Position numbers and translations under genes: made by a program. Under the pieces are notes generated by a model. The model did not search any database. It saw nothing but the letters and a program-made list of their open reading frames with translations, and was not told the origin of the DNA. 64,000 nt of DNA. Source: Acinetobacter baumannii (GTDB lineage Bacteria > Pseudomonadota > Gammaproteobacteria > Pseudomonadales > Moraxellaceae). The stretch is taken from assembly GCF_016508585.1 (NCBI RefSeq), contig NZ_JADVOP010000005.1:87142-151141 (forward strand), read 5' to 3'. Each line of letters starts with the position of its first letter. The stretch's first letter is position 1. Positions 37,597-46,687 of this stretch are shown piece after piece.

Positions 37597-38313
37597 TTAT
37601 TGATCAAAGTTTTTGAGGTAATGCTCAATAACAAGAGGCGCCTTTAATTCTAAGTGAGGAGCATAAGTTTTATTATCTGCTCGCAGTTGAGAAATATTTA
37701 TACCTGCTTGACGCAGTTCACAGGTATGGCCAATCAACCATTTTTCCATGTATTCCGCGGCAACTTCCAGATGAAATTGTAAGGCAAGAATATTTTGCCC
37801 AACTCTGAAAGCTTGATTGGTATACACCGATGAGCTTGCGAGTAATTCAGCAGAAATGGGTAAGTCAAAACTATCCCCATGCCAGTGTAGAACTTCCTGA
37901 TTGGCTAGCGGTAATAATGGATTGTTCTTTACCAAGCTAAGTTTTAACCTGCTCCATCCAATTTCTTTTTGATGTCCTGGATACACTTTTGCCCCGAGTG
38001 TATGCGCAATTAATTGAGCACCTAAACAAATTCCAATAGTCGGGAGGTTTCTAGCGATACGTTGTTCAAGATAGCTAATTTCATCATTTAAGAAAGGGTA
38101 ATCATCCGTCTCATAAACTCCAATCGGTCCACCTAAAATAATGGTTAGTCCTTCAAACTCAAGTGCGGGTTTTAAATTATCAACGCCTGCTTCAAAATAA
38201 CGAACACGATAACCGAGTTCATAAAAAGTATCTTCGAGAGTTCCTAGATCTTCAAACGCTAAATGTTGGATGGCATAAATCGTTTTGGGAAGCGTTGTGT
38301 TAGAAGTAGCCAT
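37597..38313 (-). CDS. Class-I glutamine amidotransferase-like protein
   Basis: 238 aa. Nucleophile Cys96 in GICLGAQLIAHTLG, catalytic His in LQFHLEVA (about residue 180) with the glutamate two positions on. IILGGPIGVYETDDYPF is typical of the GuaA-like 'glutamine amidotransferase' (YfeJ-type) group that acts without a synthetase domain. Substrate unknown; could be glutamine, gamma-glutamyl compounds or a biosynthetic intermediate. Confidence 0.87.
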   Translation of the reverse strand: MATSNTTLPKTIYAIQHLAFEDLGTLEDTFYELGYRVRYFEAGVDNLKPALEFEGLTIILGGPIGVYETDDYPFLNDEISYLEQRIARNLPTIGICLGAQLIAHTLGAKVYPGHQKEIGWSRLKLSLVKNNPLLPLANQEVLHWHGDSFDLPISAELLASSSVYTNQAFRVGQNILALQFHLEVAAEYMEKWLIGHTCELRQAGINISQLRADNKTYAPHLELKAPLVIEHYLKNFDQ

Positions 38314-38380
38314 AATTTGACAGTGGATTAAGTAAGCTTATTGCTATTTATACCAGTTTATACATCCTTGAACACGCAGT

Positions 38381-38947
38381 TTATGCTTTAATTTGCAACA
38401 TTGCCTGTATCATTTTTTTACTCGATTCTAAAATGACCAACTTGATCTCTTCATCTGCAATGCTACGCGCCATAAGAATTGCACCGACCAATTGGCATAA
38501 AACAGCCCAAGCTTTTTCATCACTGGCTAAATGTTTAGAAAATAACGCATGCCCGCGTTGTAATTCTTTTTGATAGAGCTGTTTAATATCTAGGTCTGAA
38601 CGGGAAATTTCAGTGGCTAAAGCAGGTAAAATACAACCATACTCAGCATGCTCGACATGTGAAACTGATAGGTACCGATTCAGTTCGAACTCTAGCCATT
38701 GTTCTGCTTGGTCGTATGGATTGTTTTGCCATTTTGCAATACTGTCTTTTAGCTCATTTTCTACAAGTGCCTTGAATAAATCCTGTTTAGACGAAAAGTG
38801 TGAATAGAATGCTCCGCTCGTTACGCCTGCAGCTTTCATGAATCCGTCTATACCGGTTGCAGCAAAGCCATTCTTTTTAGCGAGTTGCCCACTAACTTCA
38901 AGAAGTTGCTTCCTTTTTTCTGCTTTATATCCAGACTGGTATCGCAT
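38381..38947 (-). CDS. TetR family transcriptional repressor
   Basis: 188 aa. N-terminal helix-turn-helix with NGFAATGIDGFMKAAGVTSG and AFYSHFSSKQDLFKALVE (about 26-63), C-terminal ligand domain of the AcrR/NemR-like type. It lies divergent to an SDR gene with overlapping palindromes in between, so it most likely represses itself and that gene. Confidence 0.9.
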   Translation of the reverse strand: MRYQSGYKAEKRKQLLEVSGQLAKKNGFAATGIDGFMKAAGVTSGAFYSHFSSKQDLFKALVENELKDSIAKWQNNPYDQAEQWLEFELNRYLSVSHVEHAEYGCILPALATEISRSDLDIKQLYQKELQRGHALFSKHLASDEKAWAVLCQLVGAILMARSIADEEIKLVILESSKKMIQAMLQIKA

Positions 38948-38997
38948 AATTTTACATCAATCTTTTCTTGACCTTATTTTAAAACTATAACATAGTA

Positions 38998-39020
38998 ATC
39001 GTTATAATAACGATCGTTAT
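38998..39020. promoter_or_regulatory. TetR operator (two overlapping palindromes)
   Basis: ATCGTTAT-A-ATAACGAT (38998-39014) and ATAACGATCGTTAT (39007-39020) are both perfect and share ATAACGAT. They sit between the divergent TetR and SDR genes, where two repressor dimers could bind offset faces. Confidence 0.7.
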
Positions 39021-39036
39021 GTAAAGGAATGAGCTT

Positions 39037-39783
39037 ATGCAAGATCATATTCAAGGACACAATAATAAAGTCGCGTTGGTCATTGGTGCTGGAGATGCAA
39101 CAGGAGGAGCAATAGCCAAGCGCTTTGCTCAGGGGGGGTATATCAGCTGTATGACACGGCGTAATGCTGAAAAACTAACACCCTTGATTGAAGAAATTGA
39201 AGCGGCTGGTGGTCGTGCATATGGCTTTGCCTCAGATGCTCGCAAAGAGGAACAGGTTGTTCAATTGATTGAGGATATTGAAAATAATATTGGACAAATC
39301 GAAGTTCTGGTTTTTAATATTGGAGCAAATGTACCATGCAGTATTCTCGAAGAAACAGCACGTAAATATTTTAAAATTTGGGAAATGGCATGTTTTGCGG
39401 CTTTTTTAACTGGGCGTGAAGCTGCGAAGCGTATGGTCACACGACGACAAGGGACCATTATTTTTACTGGTGCAACTGCTGGGTTGCGTGGAGCTGCATA
39501 TTTTTCAGCATTTTCTGGAGCAAAGCATGCACTTCGGGCACTTGCACAAAGTATGGCTCGTGAGCTAGGTCCACACAATATTCATGTGGCGCATGTTGTA
39601 GTAGACGGTGCAATCGATACTGACTTTATTAAAAATTCTTTCCCGCAAATTTATGAAAAGAAAGATCAGGATGGTATCTTGAATCCTGAACATATCGCAG
39701 AGAACTATTGGCATATTGCACAGCAGCCAAGAGACTCATGGACCCATGAATTGGATTTAAGACCTTGGATTGAGAAATGGTAA
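39037..39783 (+). CDS. SDR family oxidoreductase
   Basis: 248 aa. The cofactor loop reads GAGDATGGAIAKRFAQGG, a variant of the usual TGxxxGIG, and VLVFNIGANVP replaces the common NNAG. The catalytic Tyr/Lys is unusual: in the expected place the sequence has AAYFSAFSGAKHALRALAQS, with FSGAK rather than YxxxK. This may be a reduced-activity or specialised SDR. Under the divergent TetR operator. Confidence 0.85.
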   Translation: MQDHIQGHNNKVALVIGAGDATGGAIAKRFAQGGYISCMTRRNAEKLTPLIEEIEAAGGRAYGFASDARKEEQVVQLIEDIENNIGQIEVLVFNIGANVPCSILEETARKYFKIWEMACFAAFLTGREAAKRMVTRRQGTIIFTGATAGLRGAAYFSAFSGAKHALRALAQSMARELGPHNIHVAHVVVDGAIDTDFIKNSFPQIYEKKDQDGILNPEHIAENYWHIAQQPRDSWTHELDLRPWIEKW

Positions 39784-39858
39784 GTGACTTTCTAAAAGAA
39801 AGTTTTACTCAGGGATTTTTTAGAATAATAAGCCGAGTTGGCTAGAGGATGACAGAAT

Positions 39859-40452
39859 ATGAAACAGATTGAATTTTATTTTGATCTAGGAAGCCCATAC
39901 AGCTATCTTGGTTTTTATCAGATTCAGAAAATTGCAAAACAGCATCAAGCACAATTGGTTTGGAAACCCATATTACTCGGTGGGGTATTTAAAGCAACTG
40001 GAAATAGTAGTCCCATGACTGTCCCTGCCAAAGCCCGCTATTCAATGGTTGATATGCAGCGTTGGTCAAATTTATGGGATATTTCAATCCAAATGAATCC
40101 ATATTTTCCTATAAATACGCTGAATTTGATGCGAATAATTACTGCGGTTCAGCTTTATCGCCCTGAATGTTTTTTAACAGTATTGAATGCTTTGTTTGAT
40201 GCCATGTTTGGACATCCGCAAAATTTAAATGATATGGATATATTAATGAGCTTGATTGAATCACTTGGCTTTAGTGCCGAACAGGTGCAAATCTGGCTAT
40301 CCGATGATCAAGTTAAACTGCAGTTAAAGCAGATGACTGAAGAGGCGATTGAACGAGGTGTGTTTGGTGCACCCACGTGGTTTGTAGGCAATGAAATGTT
40401 TTGGGGGGTGGATCATCTGCATTTTGTGGAAATGGAATTGAATAAATCATGA
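39859..40452 (+). CDS. 2-hydroxychromene-2-carboxylate isomerase-like protein (DsbA/kappa-GST fold)
   Basis: 197 aa. YFDLGSPYSYLGFYQI puts the catalytic-position Ser12 in the HCCA-isomerase place; WKPILLGGVFKATGN, TLNLMRI and GVFGAPTWFVGNEMFWGVD follow the family order. Family members isomerise aromatic-catabolite intermediates with glutathione. Lies 76 bases behind the SDR gene on the same strand and may share its control by the TetR regulator. Confidence 0.88.
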   Translation: MKQIEFYFDLGSPYSYLGFYQIQKIAKQHQAQLVWKPILLGGVFKATGNSSPMTVPAKARYSMVDMQRWSNLWDISIQMNPYFPINTLNLMRIITAVQLYRPECFLTVLNALFDAMFGHPQNLNDMDILMSLIESLGFSAEQVQIWLSDDQVKLQLKQMTEEAIERGVFGAPTWFVGNEMFWGVDHLHFVEMELNKS

Positions 40453-40646
40453 GGTGATTTTTATGATTGATAAATGTATCGTTGTTGATGAAGTAACAAG
40501 ACCATTTCGATATATGATAGAGATTGCTGTAATGTAGCCATTTCACTTTTTATCATTTATTCAGCAGATTTCAGAATATCTTGTACACGTGAAAAGCTTA
40601 TTTTCAATATTTACTTGAGCAACATTTCTCATCCATGATTCAAGCT

Positions 40647-41564
40647 TCAATAATAAAAATGTTGTAACAACCCAAGAATCAGCGCTAGAGTAAATACAGA
40701 CAATACAGTTTGCATACTGATGGTTGCCGCCATCAGTTGGTAATCGCCATTTAATAATTTGGTTAAAATATAGGCGGATGACGCGGTTGGAATCGAAAAG
40801 AAAATCATGATGGCAATCACTGCTGAAGCATCTAAAGCAAATAATTGCATGATGATAAATGCGAGGAGTGGAATAATCAGTAATCTGATTAGGCTAATCA
40901 CCAGTGATTTTTTCAGATAATGCTTGAGCGTTGAAAATTGTATTGCGGTTCCCACACATAACAGCCCTAGCATTAGACTACTGCTGGAAAAGGCACTGAG
41001 TAAATTTGTAAAACCTGACCAAATTGGAATATGCAGTAAGTTAAATGCCATGCCAAGAATGCATGAGCTAATCAATGGATTTTTAATCAAAGAAAAAAAG
41101 ATAGCTCTAATGTTTAACTGATTTTTAGGGCTTAATGAAAGAATGGAAATTACATTGACCGCAGGAATTGCGATCGCAAGAATGTTGACCAATATACTTT
41201 TGATTTCCGGATTGTTCAGACTTGTCGCAATAGATAATCCTAAGTAGGTATTAAAACGAATCAAGCTTTGCATGTATACACCAATCTGTGCTGCGGGTGC
41301 TTGCGTTAATCCTGCCAAAAGATAGACACTGCCAACGATCAGCATCATCACTAAAAAAATCATGCCCAGAATACTGTGTAGATGTCCCATATTCATATCA
41401 GCATTGGCCAGAGAGCTAAATAACAAGGCTGGAAATAAAATATAGTAATTGAGCTTTTCTGCGCCATTCCAGAATTTTTCATCAAGCGTGCCAGATTGGA
41501 ATAGATAAAAACCCAAACCAATTAATGCAATAGATGGAAACAGAATTTGAATCATTTGCAACAT
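40647..41564 (-). CDS. AEC family transporter
   Basis: 305 aa from the ATG at 41564 (MLQMIQILFPSIALIGLGFY); the upstream ATG at 41582 would add six residues. About nine or ten membrane helices, with the two-repeat layout of auxin-efflux-carrier proteins; AIMIFFSIPTASSAYILTKL near the C-terminus is the typical AEC segment. Members export organic acids or similar. Divergent to a LysR regulator, its probable controller. Confidence 0.85.
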   Translation of the reverse strand: MLQMIQILFPSIALIGLGFYLFQSGTLDEKFWNGAEKLNYYILFPALLFSSLANADMNMGHLHSILGMIFLVMMLIVGSVYLLAGLTQAPAAQIGVYMQSLIRFNTYLGLSIATSLNNPEIKSILVNILAIAIPAVNVISILSLSPKNQLNIRAIFFSLIKNPLISSCILGMAFNLLHIPIWSGFTNLLSAFSSSSLMLGLLCVGTAIQFSTLKHYLKKSLVISLIRLLIIPLLAFIIMQLFALDASAVIAIMIFFSIPTASSAYILTKLLNGDYQLMAATISMQTVLSVFTLALILGLLQHFYY

Positions 41565-41701
41565 GATGAATGCTCTATACAAAATTGGTCAAACGAGTAA
41601 TTTTGGGACGTGTTTAAGCGAGGCTTGTATAACTTAAGATAAAGAATATGACTTATGCCTATTCATGGTAAAATGAGTTTTTACTCATGGATAGAGTCGC
41701 C

Positions 41702-42574
41702 ATGACATTTACTCAACTCAGCATCTTTGCCGTGCTGGCTGAACAAAAAAGTTTTACGGTGGCTGCACAACGTTTGCAAATTACCCAGTCTGCAATTTCC
41801 CATGCAATCAAAGTCCTGGAGCAAGAATGGGCTGTGACTCTGTTTTATCGCAATCATAATGAAGTTGAGCTGACTGAAGTTGGAATCAGGCTTTTGGTGC
41901 ATGTCAAAGAAATTCTCAATATTTCAAATCTTTTAAAGCAAGAAATCTCTGATATACATGGTTTTCATTCAGGCACGTTGAGAATTGGGTCTTTTGGTGC
42001 ATCTTCTTCTAATGTACTCATTCCCTTGATACTGGAAAAATTCAGTTTCCAGTTTCCCAATATTGAAGTCTTTATCAAAGAGGGCACAGACAAAGACATT
42101 TCACAATGGATTCATGACCGCACAATCGATGTAGGCTTTGTGGTATTGCCAGAAGAGCGTTTTGATACTTTTCCTGTCATTGAGGATATTTTTATTGCAC
42201 TTATTCCCAAGTCTAACCCATTGGCACAACACAGTGCTGTGAGATTAAATGAATTGGTCGAATATCCTTTTTTGATGACTTCAGCGGGTAGCCAGAATCA
42301 TGTGACGGAGATGTTTAGAAAAGCAAATTTAAGTCCAAAAATTAAAAGCTATTTTTCGCAAATTTTAACCATCATTAATATGGTAAATAATAATGCTGGC
42401 GTATCCATTGTTGCAGATATGGCATTGAACAAGGATTTGATGACCCTTTTCCCCAATGTACAAAAAATGCCTTTGTCTCCCAACATAAAGCGATCCATAG
42501 GTTTGGCTGTAAAGAATAAAAAGCAGATCACTCCAATTGCACAGGCATTTATTGATATTGCACAAACAGTTTAA
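41702..42574 (+). CDS. LysR family transcriptional regulator
   Basis: 290 aa from the ATG at 41702 (MTFTQLSIFAVLAEQKSFTV), the usual LysR start; the ATG at 41687 would add five residues but has no ribosome-binding site. HTH region AAQRLQITQSAISHAIKVLE, then a periplasmic-binding-like effector domain. Divergent to the AEC transporter, so likely its regulator. A short hairpin ATGAGT-TTTT-ACTCAT lies at 41673-41688 between the genes. Confidence 0.9.
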   Translation: MTFTQLSIFAVLAEQKSFTVAAQRLQITQSAISHAIKVLEQEWAVTLFYRNHNEVELTEVGIRLLVHVKEILNISNLLKQEISDIHGFHSGTLRIGSFGASSSNVLIPLILEKFSFQFPNIEVFIKEGTDKDISQWIHDRTIDVGFVVLPEERFDTFPVIEDIFIALIPKSNPLAQHSAVRLNELVEYPFLMTSAGSQNHVTEMFRKANLSPKIKSYFSQILTIINMVNNNAGVSIVADMALNKDLMTLFPNVQKMPLSPNIKRSIGLAVKNKKQITPIAQAFIDIAQTV

Positions 42575-42627
42575 GGCGTTATTGAAAGTAACAATCTCTT
42601 TGGATGTTTCGCAAAAAGGTGGAAAAT

Positions 42628-43050
42628 ATGATGGCTCAGTTATTCTATAAATTACTAGAACAACCCCAAAAAGCGTTTGTATTTTGCCTCGTTGTTGCCA
42701 ATCTGTGTTTGTGGGTAATTGGTTCGATCAAAAGTTTTGAGGTCTTATGGGTACTAGGTTTTCTATTTTTTACCGCATTTTCTGCATTTTTCATGTCTTT
42801 AGCATTGAGCGATATCGTGGAAAAGAAGTTCAGCCATAAAATCTACTTTCAATTGTTCTTTTATGGGTTGTTTATAGTTCTATATTTAACTTTGAATAGA
42901 TATAAACTGCTGTGGGATCAGAGTTTTCATGCACAGCGAATAGCCATGTTTGGGCTTGTATTTCTAACCATGTTGTTGATGTTGAATTTAAGAGCTACAC
43001 TCGGCTATAGTTTTGAAGTCATAAAAATATTGTGGCGGAAATATAGGTAA
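42628..43050 (+). CDS. Hypothetical membrane protein
   Basis: 140 aa from the ATG at 42628 (MMAQLFYKLL) preceded by AAGGTGGAAAAT. Four likely membrane helices (AFVFCLVVANLCLWVIG, VLWVLGFLFFTAFSAFFM, FFYGLFIVLYLTL, IAMFGLVFLTMLLML). No recognised family; no clear link to neighbours. Confidence 0.7.
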   Translation: MMAQLFYKLLEQPQKAFVFCLVVANLCLWVIGSIKSFEVLWVLGFLFFTAFSAFFMSLALSDIVEKKFSHKIYFQLFFYGLFIVLYLTLNRYKLLWDQSFHAQRIAMFGLVFLTMLLMLNLRATLGYSFEVIKILWRKYR

Positions 43051-43134
43051 ACTGTTGAATAAACCCATCATGAAATGATTGTTTTATCGCTAAAAACAGT
43101 GAGTGTTGATATTGGGTGTTATGGGTTTTGATCG

Positions 43135-43473
43135 ATGCGTTTGGAAGATTTACAAAAGCAAATCTGTGAAAAATATAATTCAAAATATATCCCGCTTGAT
43201 GGCGGGGAAATGGTGGCTTTTGCCATGCAAAGTTTAGGTCAACAACCAATTTATGCAGTGCGTATCCTTCTTGAAAAAGAAGAAAATGTATCTTGGTTCA
43301 TCCATTGTGGGGAATATTCTTCAGCATCTGATTTTTATCAAGCGATGCATGTATCCCATCTACAAGAATACCTACCTAAAATTTTACCTTATTTGGCGCT
43401 TGAACAAGGCTTTCACGTTATTATTGATGAACATGGCTATGAAGATGTCTGGTTAAATCCTGCAGTAGAATAA
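43135..43473 (+). CDS. Imm33-like immunity-type protein
   Basis: 112 aa. WFIHCGEYSSASDFYQAMHV, then SHLQEYLPKILPYLALEQGF and DEHGYEDVWLNP resemble the C-terminal part of Imm33-like immunity proteins, from memory of family members only. No toxin gene is adjacent, so it may be an orphan immunity gene or a metabolic homolog. The ATG lacks a strong ribosome-binding site. Confidence 0.5.
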   Translation: MRLEDLQKQICEKYNSKYIPLDGGEMVAFAMQSLGQQPIYAVRILLEKEENVSWFIHCGEYSSASDFYQAMHVSHLQEYLPKILPYLALEQGFHVIIDEHGYEDVWLNPAVE

Positions 43474-43531
43474 AAATCTGAACGGGTTATTTAAGATAAA
43501 ACCATGCTTAAACATTTAAATCATTCAAGCA

Positions 43532-43557
43532 AAAAAGCGAACCGCAGTTCGCTTTTT
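43532..43557. terminator. Bidirectional terminator
   Basis: AAAAAGCGAAC (43532-43542) and GTTCGCTTTTT (43547-43557), four-base loop; lies between the convergent Imm33-like and aldehyde dehydrogenase genes. Confidence 0.85.
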
Positions 43558-43580
43558 ATGGATTAAAATCAAGTAAGAAC

Positions 43581-45092
43581 TTAGAAGAAGCCCATTGCTT
43601 TTGTTGAGTAGCTGACCAATAAATTTTTGGTCTGCTGATAGTGATCTAACATCATCTTGTGATTTTCACGACCGATACCTGACTTTTTATAACCACCAAA
43701 TGCTGCATGTGCAGGGTAGATATGGTAACAGTTGGTCCATACACGACCAGCTTCAATCGCACGACCCGCGCGATAGGAGGTATGTGCAGAACGTGACCAT
43801 ACACCGGCACCTAAACCATACATCGTATCGTTGGCAATTTTGATTGCTTCATCATAATCTTTAAACGTTGCGACAGACAATACAGGTCCAAAAATTTCTT
43901 CTTGGAAAATTTTCATGCTGTTATCGCCTTTAAAAATCGTTGGTTCAATATAGAAACCTTGCCCAACTTCTTGGCGATCGCTACCGCCTGTAAGCAGTTG
44001 CGCACCTTCAGCACGACCAGTCGCGATACAACCCAGAATTTTATTGTGCTGCTCTTCAGAAGCTTGAGCTCCAATCATGGTATCTGTATCGAGAGGGTGA
44101 CCCGTCTTGATGCGTTTTACCCGTTCTACCGCCAACTCCAAGAATTTATCGGCGATACTTTCCTGAACCAGTGCACGAGATGGACAAGTACACACTTCAC
44201 CTTGGTTCAATGCAAACATTGCAAAACCTTCAAGTGCTTTGTCTAAATAATCATCATCTTTATCCATCACATCTTCAAAGAAAAGGTTTGGAGATTTACC
44301 GCCAAGTTCAAGCGTAACAGGAATAATATTTTCGGTTGCATATTGCATAATCATCTGTCCAACAGCTGTCGAACCTGTAAATGCAATTTTAGCAATGCGT
44401 GGATTGGTTGCGAGTGGGCGACCTACTTCAACACCATAACCATTGACGATATTCAATACCCCTGGCGGTAGAATGTCTTGGATCAGTTCAGCAACGACTA
44501 AAATACTTGATGGCGTTTGTTCAGCAGGTTTTAAAACCACACAGTTACCTGCTGCAAGGGCAGGTGCAAGCTTCCATGCAGCCATGAGAATAGGGAAATT
44601 CCATGGAATAATTTGACCTACTACCCCTAAAGGCTCGTGAAAATGATAGGCAATCGTATCTTCATCAATCTCGGATATGCCTCCTTCCTGAGCACGTAAA
44701 CACCCTGCAAAATAGCGGAAGTGGTCAATTGCCAAAGGAATATCCGCAGCAAGTGTTTCGCGAATTGGTTTACCATTTTCCCATGTTTCAGCAACTGCCA
44801 GTAACTCTAAATTCTGTTCTAGACGATCTGCAATTTTTAACAGCAAATTAGAGCGTGTTGTTGGAGAGGCTTTGTTCCATGATGCTTTCGCTTTATGCGC
44901 AGCATCTAAGGCAAGTTCGATATCTTCAGCAGAAGATCGTGGAATTTTGGTAAAAGCTTTACCGTCAACGGGTGAGATATTGTCAAAGTATTGACCTTTG
45001 ACGGGTGCTACCCATTTGCCATCAATAAAGTTTTCATATTGAGCTTTAAACTGAACCTTTGAACCAGGTTGATTTGGATCGACATAACGCAT
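43581..45092 (-). CDS. NAD+-dependent aldehyde dehydrogenase (acetaldehyde type)
   Basis: 503 aa. [17 protein letters not shown] contains the general base Glu; [15 protein letters not shown] holds the nucleophilic Cys; [12 protein letters not shown] binds NAD. Length and the EVCTCPSR motif fit the ExaC/AcoD acetaldehyde dehydrogenase group, which oxidises aldehydes formed by alcohol dehydrogenases. The divergent GAF regulator and the (now broken) iron alcohol dehydrogenase nearby support an ethanol/alcohol pathway. Confidence 0.92.
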   Translation of the reverse strand: MRYVDPNQPGSKVQFKAQYENFIDGKWVAPVKGQYFDNISPVDGKAFTKIPRSSAEDIELALDAAHKAKASWNKASPTTRSNLLLKIADRLEQNLELLAVAETWENGKPIRETLAADIPLAIDHFRYFAGCLRAQEGGISEIDEDTIAYHFHEPLGVVGQIIPWNFPILMAAWKLAPALAAGNCVVLKPAEQTPSSILVVAELIQDILPPGVLNIVNGYGVEVGRPLATNPRIAKIAFTGSTAVGQMIMQYATENIIPVTLELGGKSPNLFFEDVMDKDDDYLDKALEGFAMFALNQGEVCTCPSRALVQESIADKFLELAVERVKRIKTGHPLDTDTMIGAQASEEQHNKILGCIATGRAEGAQLLTGGSDRQEVGQGFYIEPTIFKGDNSMKIFQEEIFGPVLSVATFKDYDEAIKIANDTMYGLGAGVWSRSAHTSYRAGRAIEAGRVWTNCYHIYPAHAAFGGYKKSGIGRENHKMMLDHYQQTKNLLVSYSTKAMGFF

Positions 45093-45450
45093 AAGAGTAT
45101 CCCTTTACTTATTTTCATGATCTTTCATGATTTGCTGGATATTGCATGTATCAACAGTGATTGTTTACATGATAGCTTGAGCATAGAGAGTCAAAGGTAG
45201 GAGAAAGGTTGGATGAAAATACTGGGATATTTGCGCTATGATTTAATTTTTGAAAGTGTTTTCTTGTTTGTTGAAAAGTAGCTAAATATTGACAAAAAAA
45301 GATTTTATTCTAACGCTTTGGTATGAGTTGTGTTGACCAAAGTGAATGTAAAGTTGATAGTGTGCTAGAGTGATTTATAGGCAGTTCCGTTGGATAAAAA
45401 TAACAGTAGGGAATAGGTATTTTTGGACAAATTACAGAGGAATGTAGCGT
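45093..45450. promoter_or_regulatory. Divergent control region of the aldehyde dehydrogenase
   Basis: 358 bases without a gene between the aldehyde dehydrogenase and its likely regulator. AT-rich; near the dehydrogenase there are two TTTCATGAT-type direct repeats (45114-45134). No clear -24/-12 sigma-54 promoter was found. Regulator binding here is inferred. Confidence 0.35.
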
Positions 45451-46632
45451 ATGTTAAGCCAACAAGAGTTAGCACATAAACGAAGTTTAATTGAACAGTT
45501 ACGTCAAAGTAGTAGTTTGTCATTAAAACATGCTGATCAACTGGGACAGAGTATTTTGAGTTCATGGCAGCGTTCCAATTCAGCTGCAATTCCGAAAGAT
45601 CGAGAAGCTGCGCCTTTGATGAGTGTCAAGCAAGATCGTAAAACTGTATTGGAAAGAGCGATTGAACATTGCAGTGATGAATTGACGCATATTGCGGAAC
45701 AATCTGCAATGGTGGCTGCTGTAGGGGATATCGGTAGTACAATCATTTGGTCAGCTGCAAGTGGTCAAATGCGGAATGCAGCAGAACGCGTGCATTTTAT
45801 TGCAGGTGGGCAGTGGCGAGAGGATTTGGTTGGAACGAATGCCTTGGCGCTTTCATTAAAAACCCAGCAATCGAGTTGTGTTTTTTCCAATGAACATTTT
45901 ATGTCTTCTGTGCATGATTGGGTATGTTATGCATCACCGATTATAGATCCATATTCCAAGCAAGTTTTAGGAGTGATTGATCTTTCAACAACATGGAACT
46001 ATCACAACAGTTTGGGTTTACTGGCTGCTGAACGTTGTGCTTCAATTATTCAATCCGCATTACTTGAATTCCAGCAACAACATTTATTCATTCGCGCTTT
46101 TGCTGTGCCGCAAGTTTTATTCAACGGTAAGATTGTGGTCTTGACGCCACGTCAAATCGAGATTTTGACCATACTCGCGCTATGCCCACAGGGGATGAAT
46201 TTAGAAAATTTACATCAGGCGTTATATGGTGAACGTAAAGTCAGTGTGGGTACATTGAAAGCAGAAATGTCTCAACTGCGAGATATTTTAGGGGGAATGT
46301 TAGGGTCTCGACCATATCGACTGCTGGCTCATGTTGAAGCTGACTTCTTGCAGGCTGAAAATGCATTGGATGCAGGTTATATCGAATCCGCATTAAAATT
46401 ATGCAAAGGTGTGTTTTTAGCGAAGACAGAAAGTCCCTTTTTATCTGCATGGCGAGATTGTCTGGAATCACGATTGAGCGAAGCGATTTTTAAAGCCAGT
46501 GAAACGGATGTGTTATTGAAACATTTAGCGCACTTCCCTGAGGCAATAGATGCAGTAGAGCGCTTGATCGAGTTAACACCGGTCGGGCATCCTGCCCATC
46601 AGATGCTCACAAAATATAAAGATGAGCATTGA
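45451..46632 (+). CDS. GAF-domain regulator with winged-helix/BTAD-like C-terminus
   Basis: 393 aa. The N-terminal half (about 20-200) is the AcoR-type GAF region: SWQRSNSAAIPKDREAAPLM, GQWREDLVGTNALALSLKTQ, VCYASPIIDPYSKQVLGVID. AcoR-like proteins normally continue with a sigma-54 AAA+ domain, but here residues 215-393 carry an OmpR/BTAD-like winged helix (LTPRQIEILTILALC, LKAEMSQLRDILGG). So it should act at ordinary promoters. Divergent to the aldehyde dehydrogenase, which it probably controls. Confidence 0.85.
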   Translation: MLSQQELAHKRSLIEQLRQSSSLSLKHADQLGQSILSSWQRSNSAAIPKDREAAPLMSVKQDRKTVLERAIEHCSDELTHIAEQSAMVAAVGDIGSTIIWSAASGQMRNAAERVHFIAGGQWREDLVGTNALALSLKTQQSSCVFSNEHFMSSVHDWVCYASPIIDPYSKQVLGVIDLSTTWNYHNSLGLLAAERCASIIQSALLEFQQQHLFIRAFAVPQVLFNGKIVVLTPRQIEILTILALCPQGMNLENLHQALYGERKVSVGTLKAEMSQLRDILGGMLGSRPYRLLAHVEADFLQAENALDAGYIESALKLCKGVFLAKTESPFLSAWRDCLESRLSEAIFKASETDVLLKHLAHFPEAIDAVERLIELTPVGHPAHQMLTKYKDEH

Positions 46633-46687
46633 TTGGCAGGCTTTTACGCTATCAGCACATAAAATTGCATGATTGAACCCGTTCAGA

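Noticed and set aside
43019..43249. Minus-strand frame of 76 codons
   Set aside because: Covers the start of the Imm33-like gene; no start signal.
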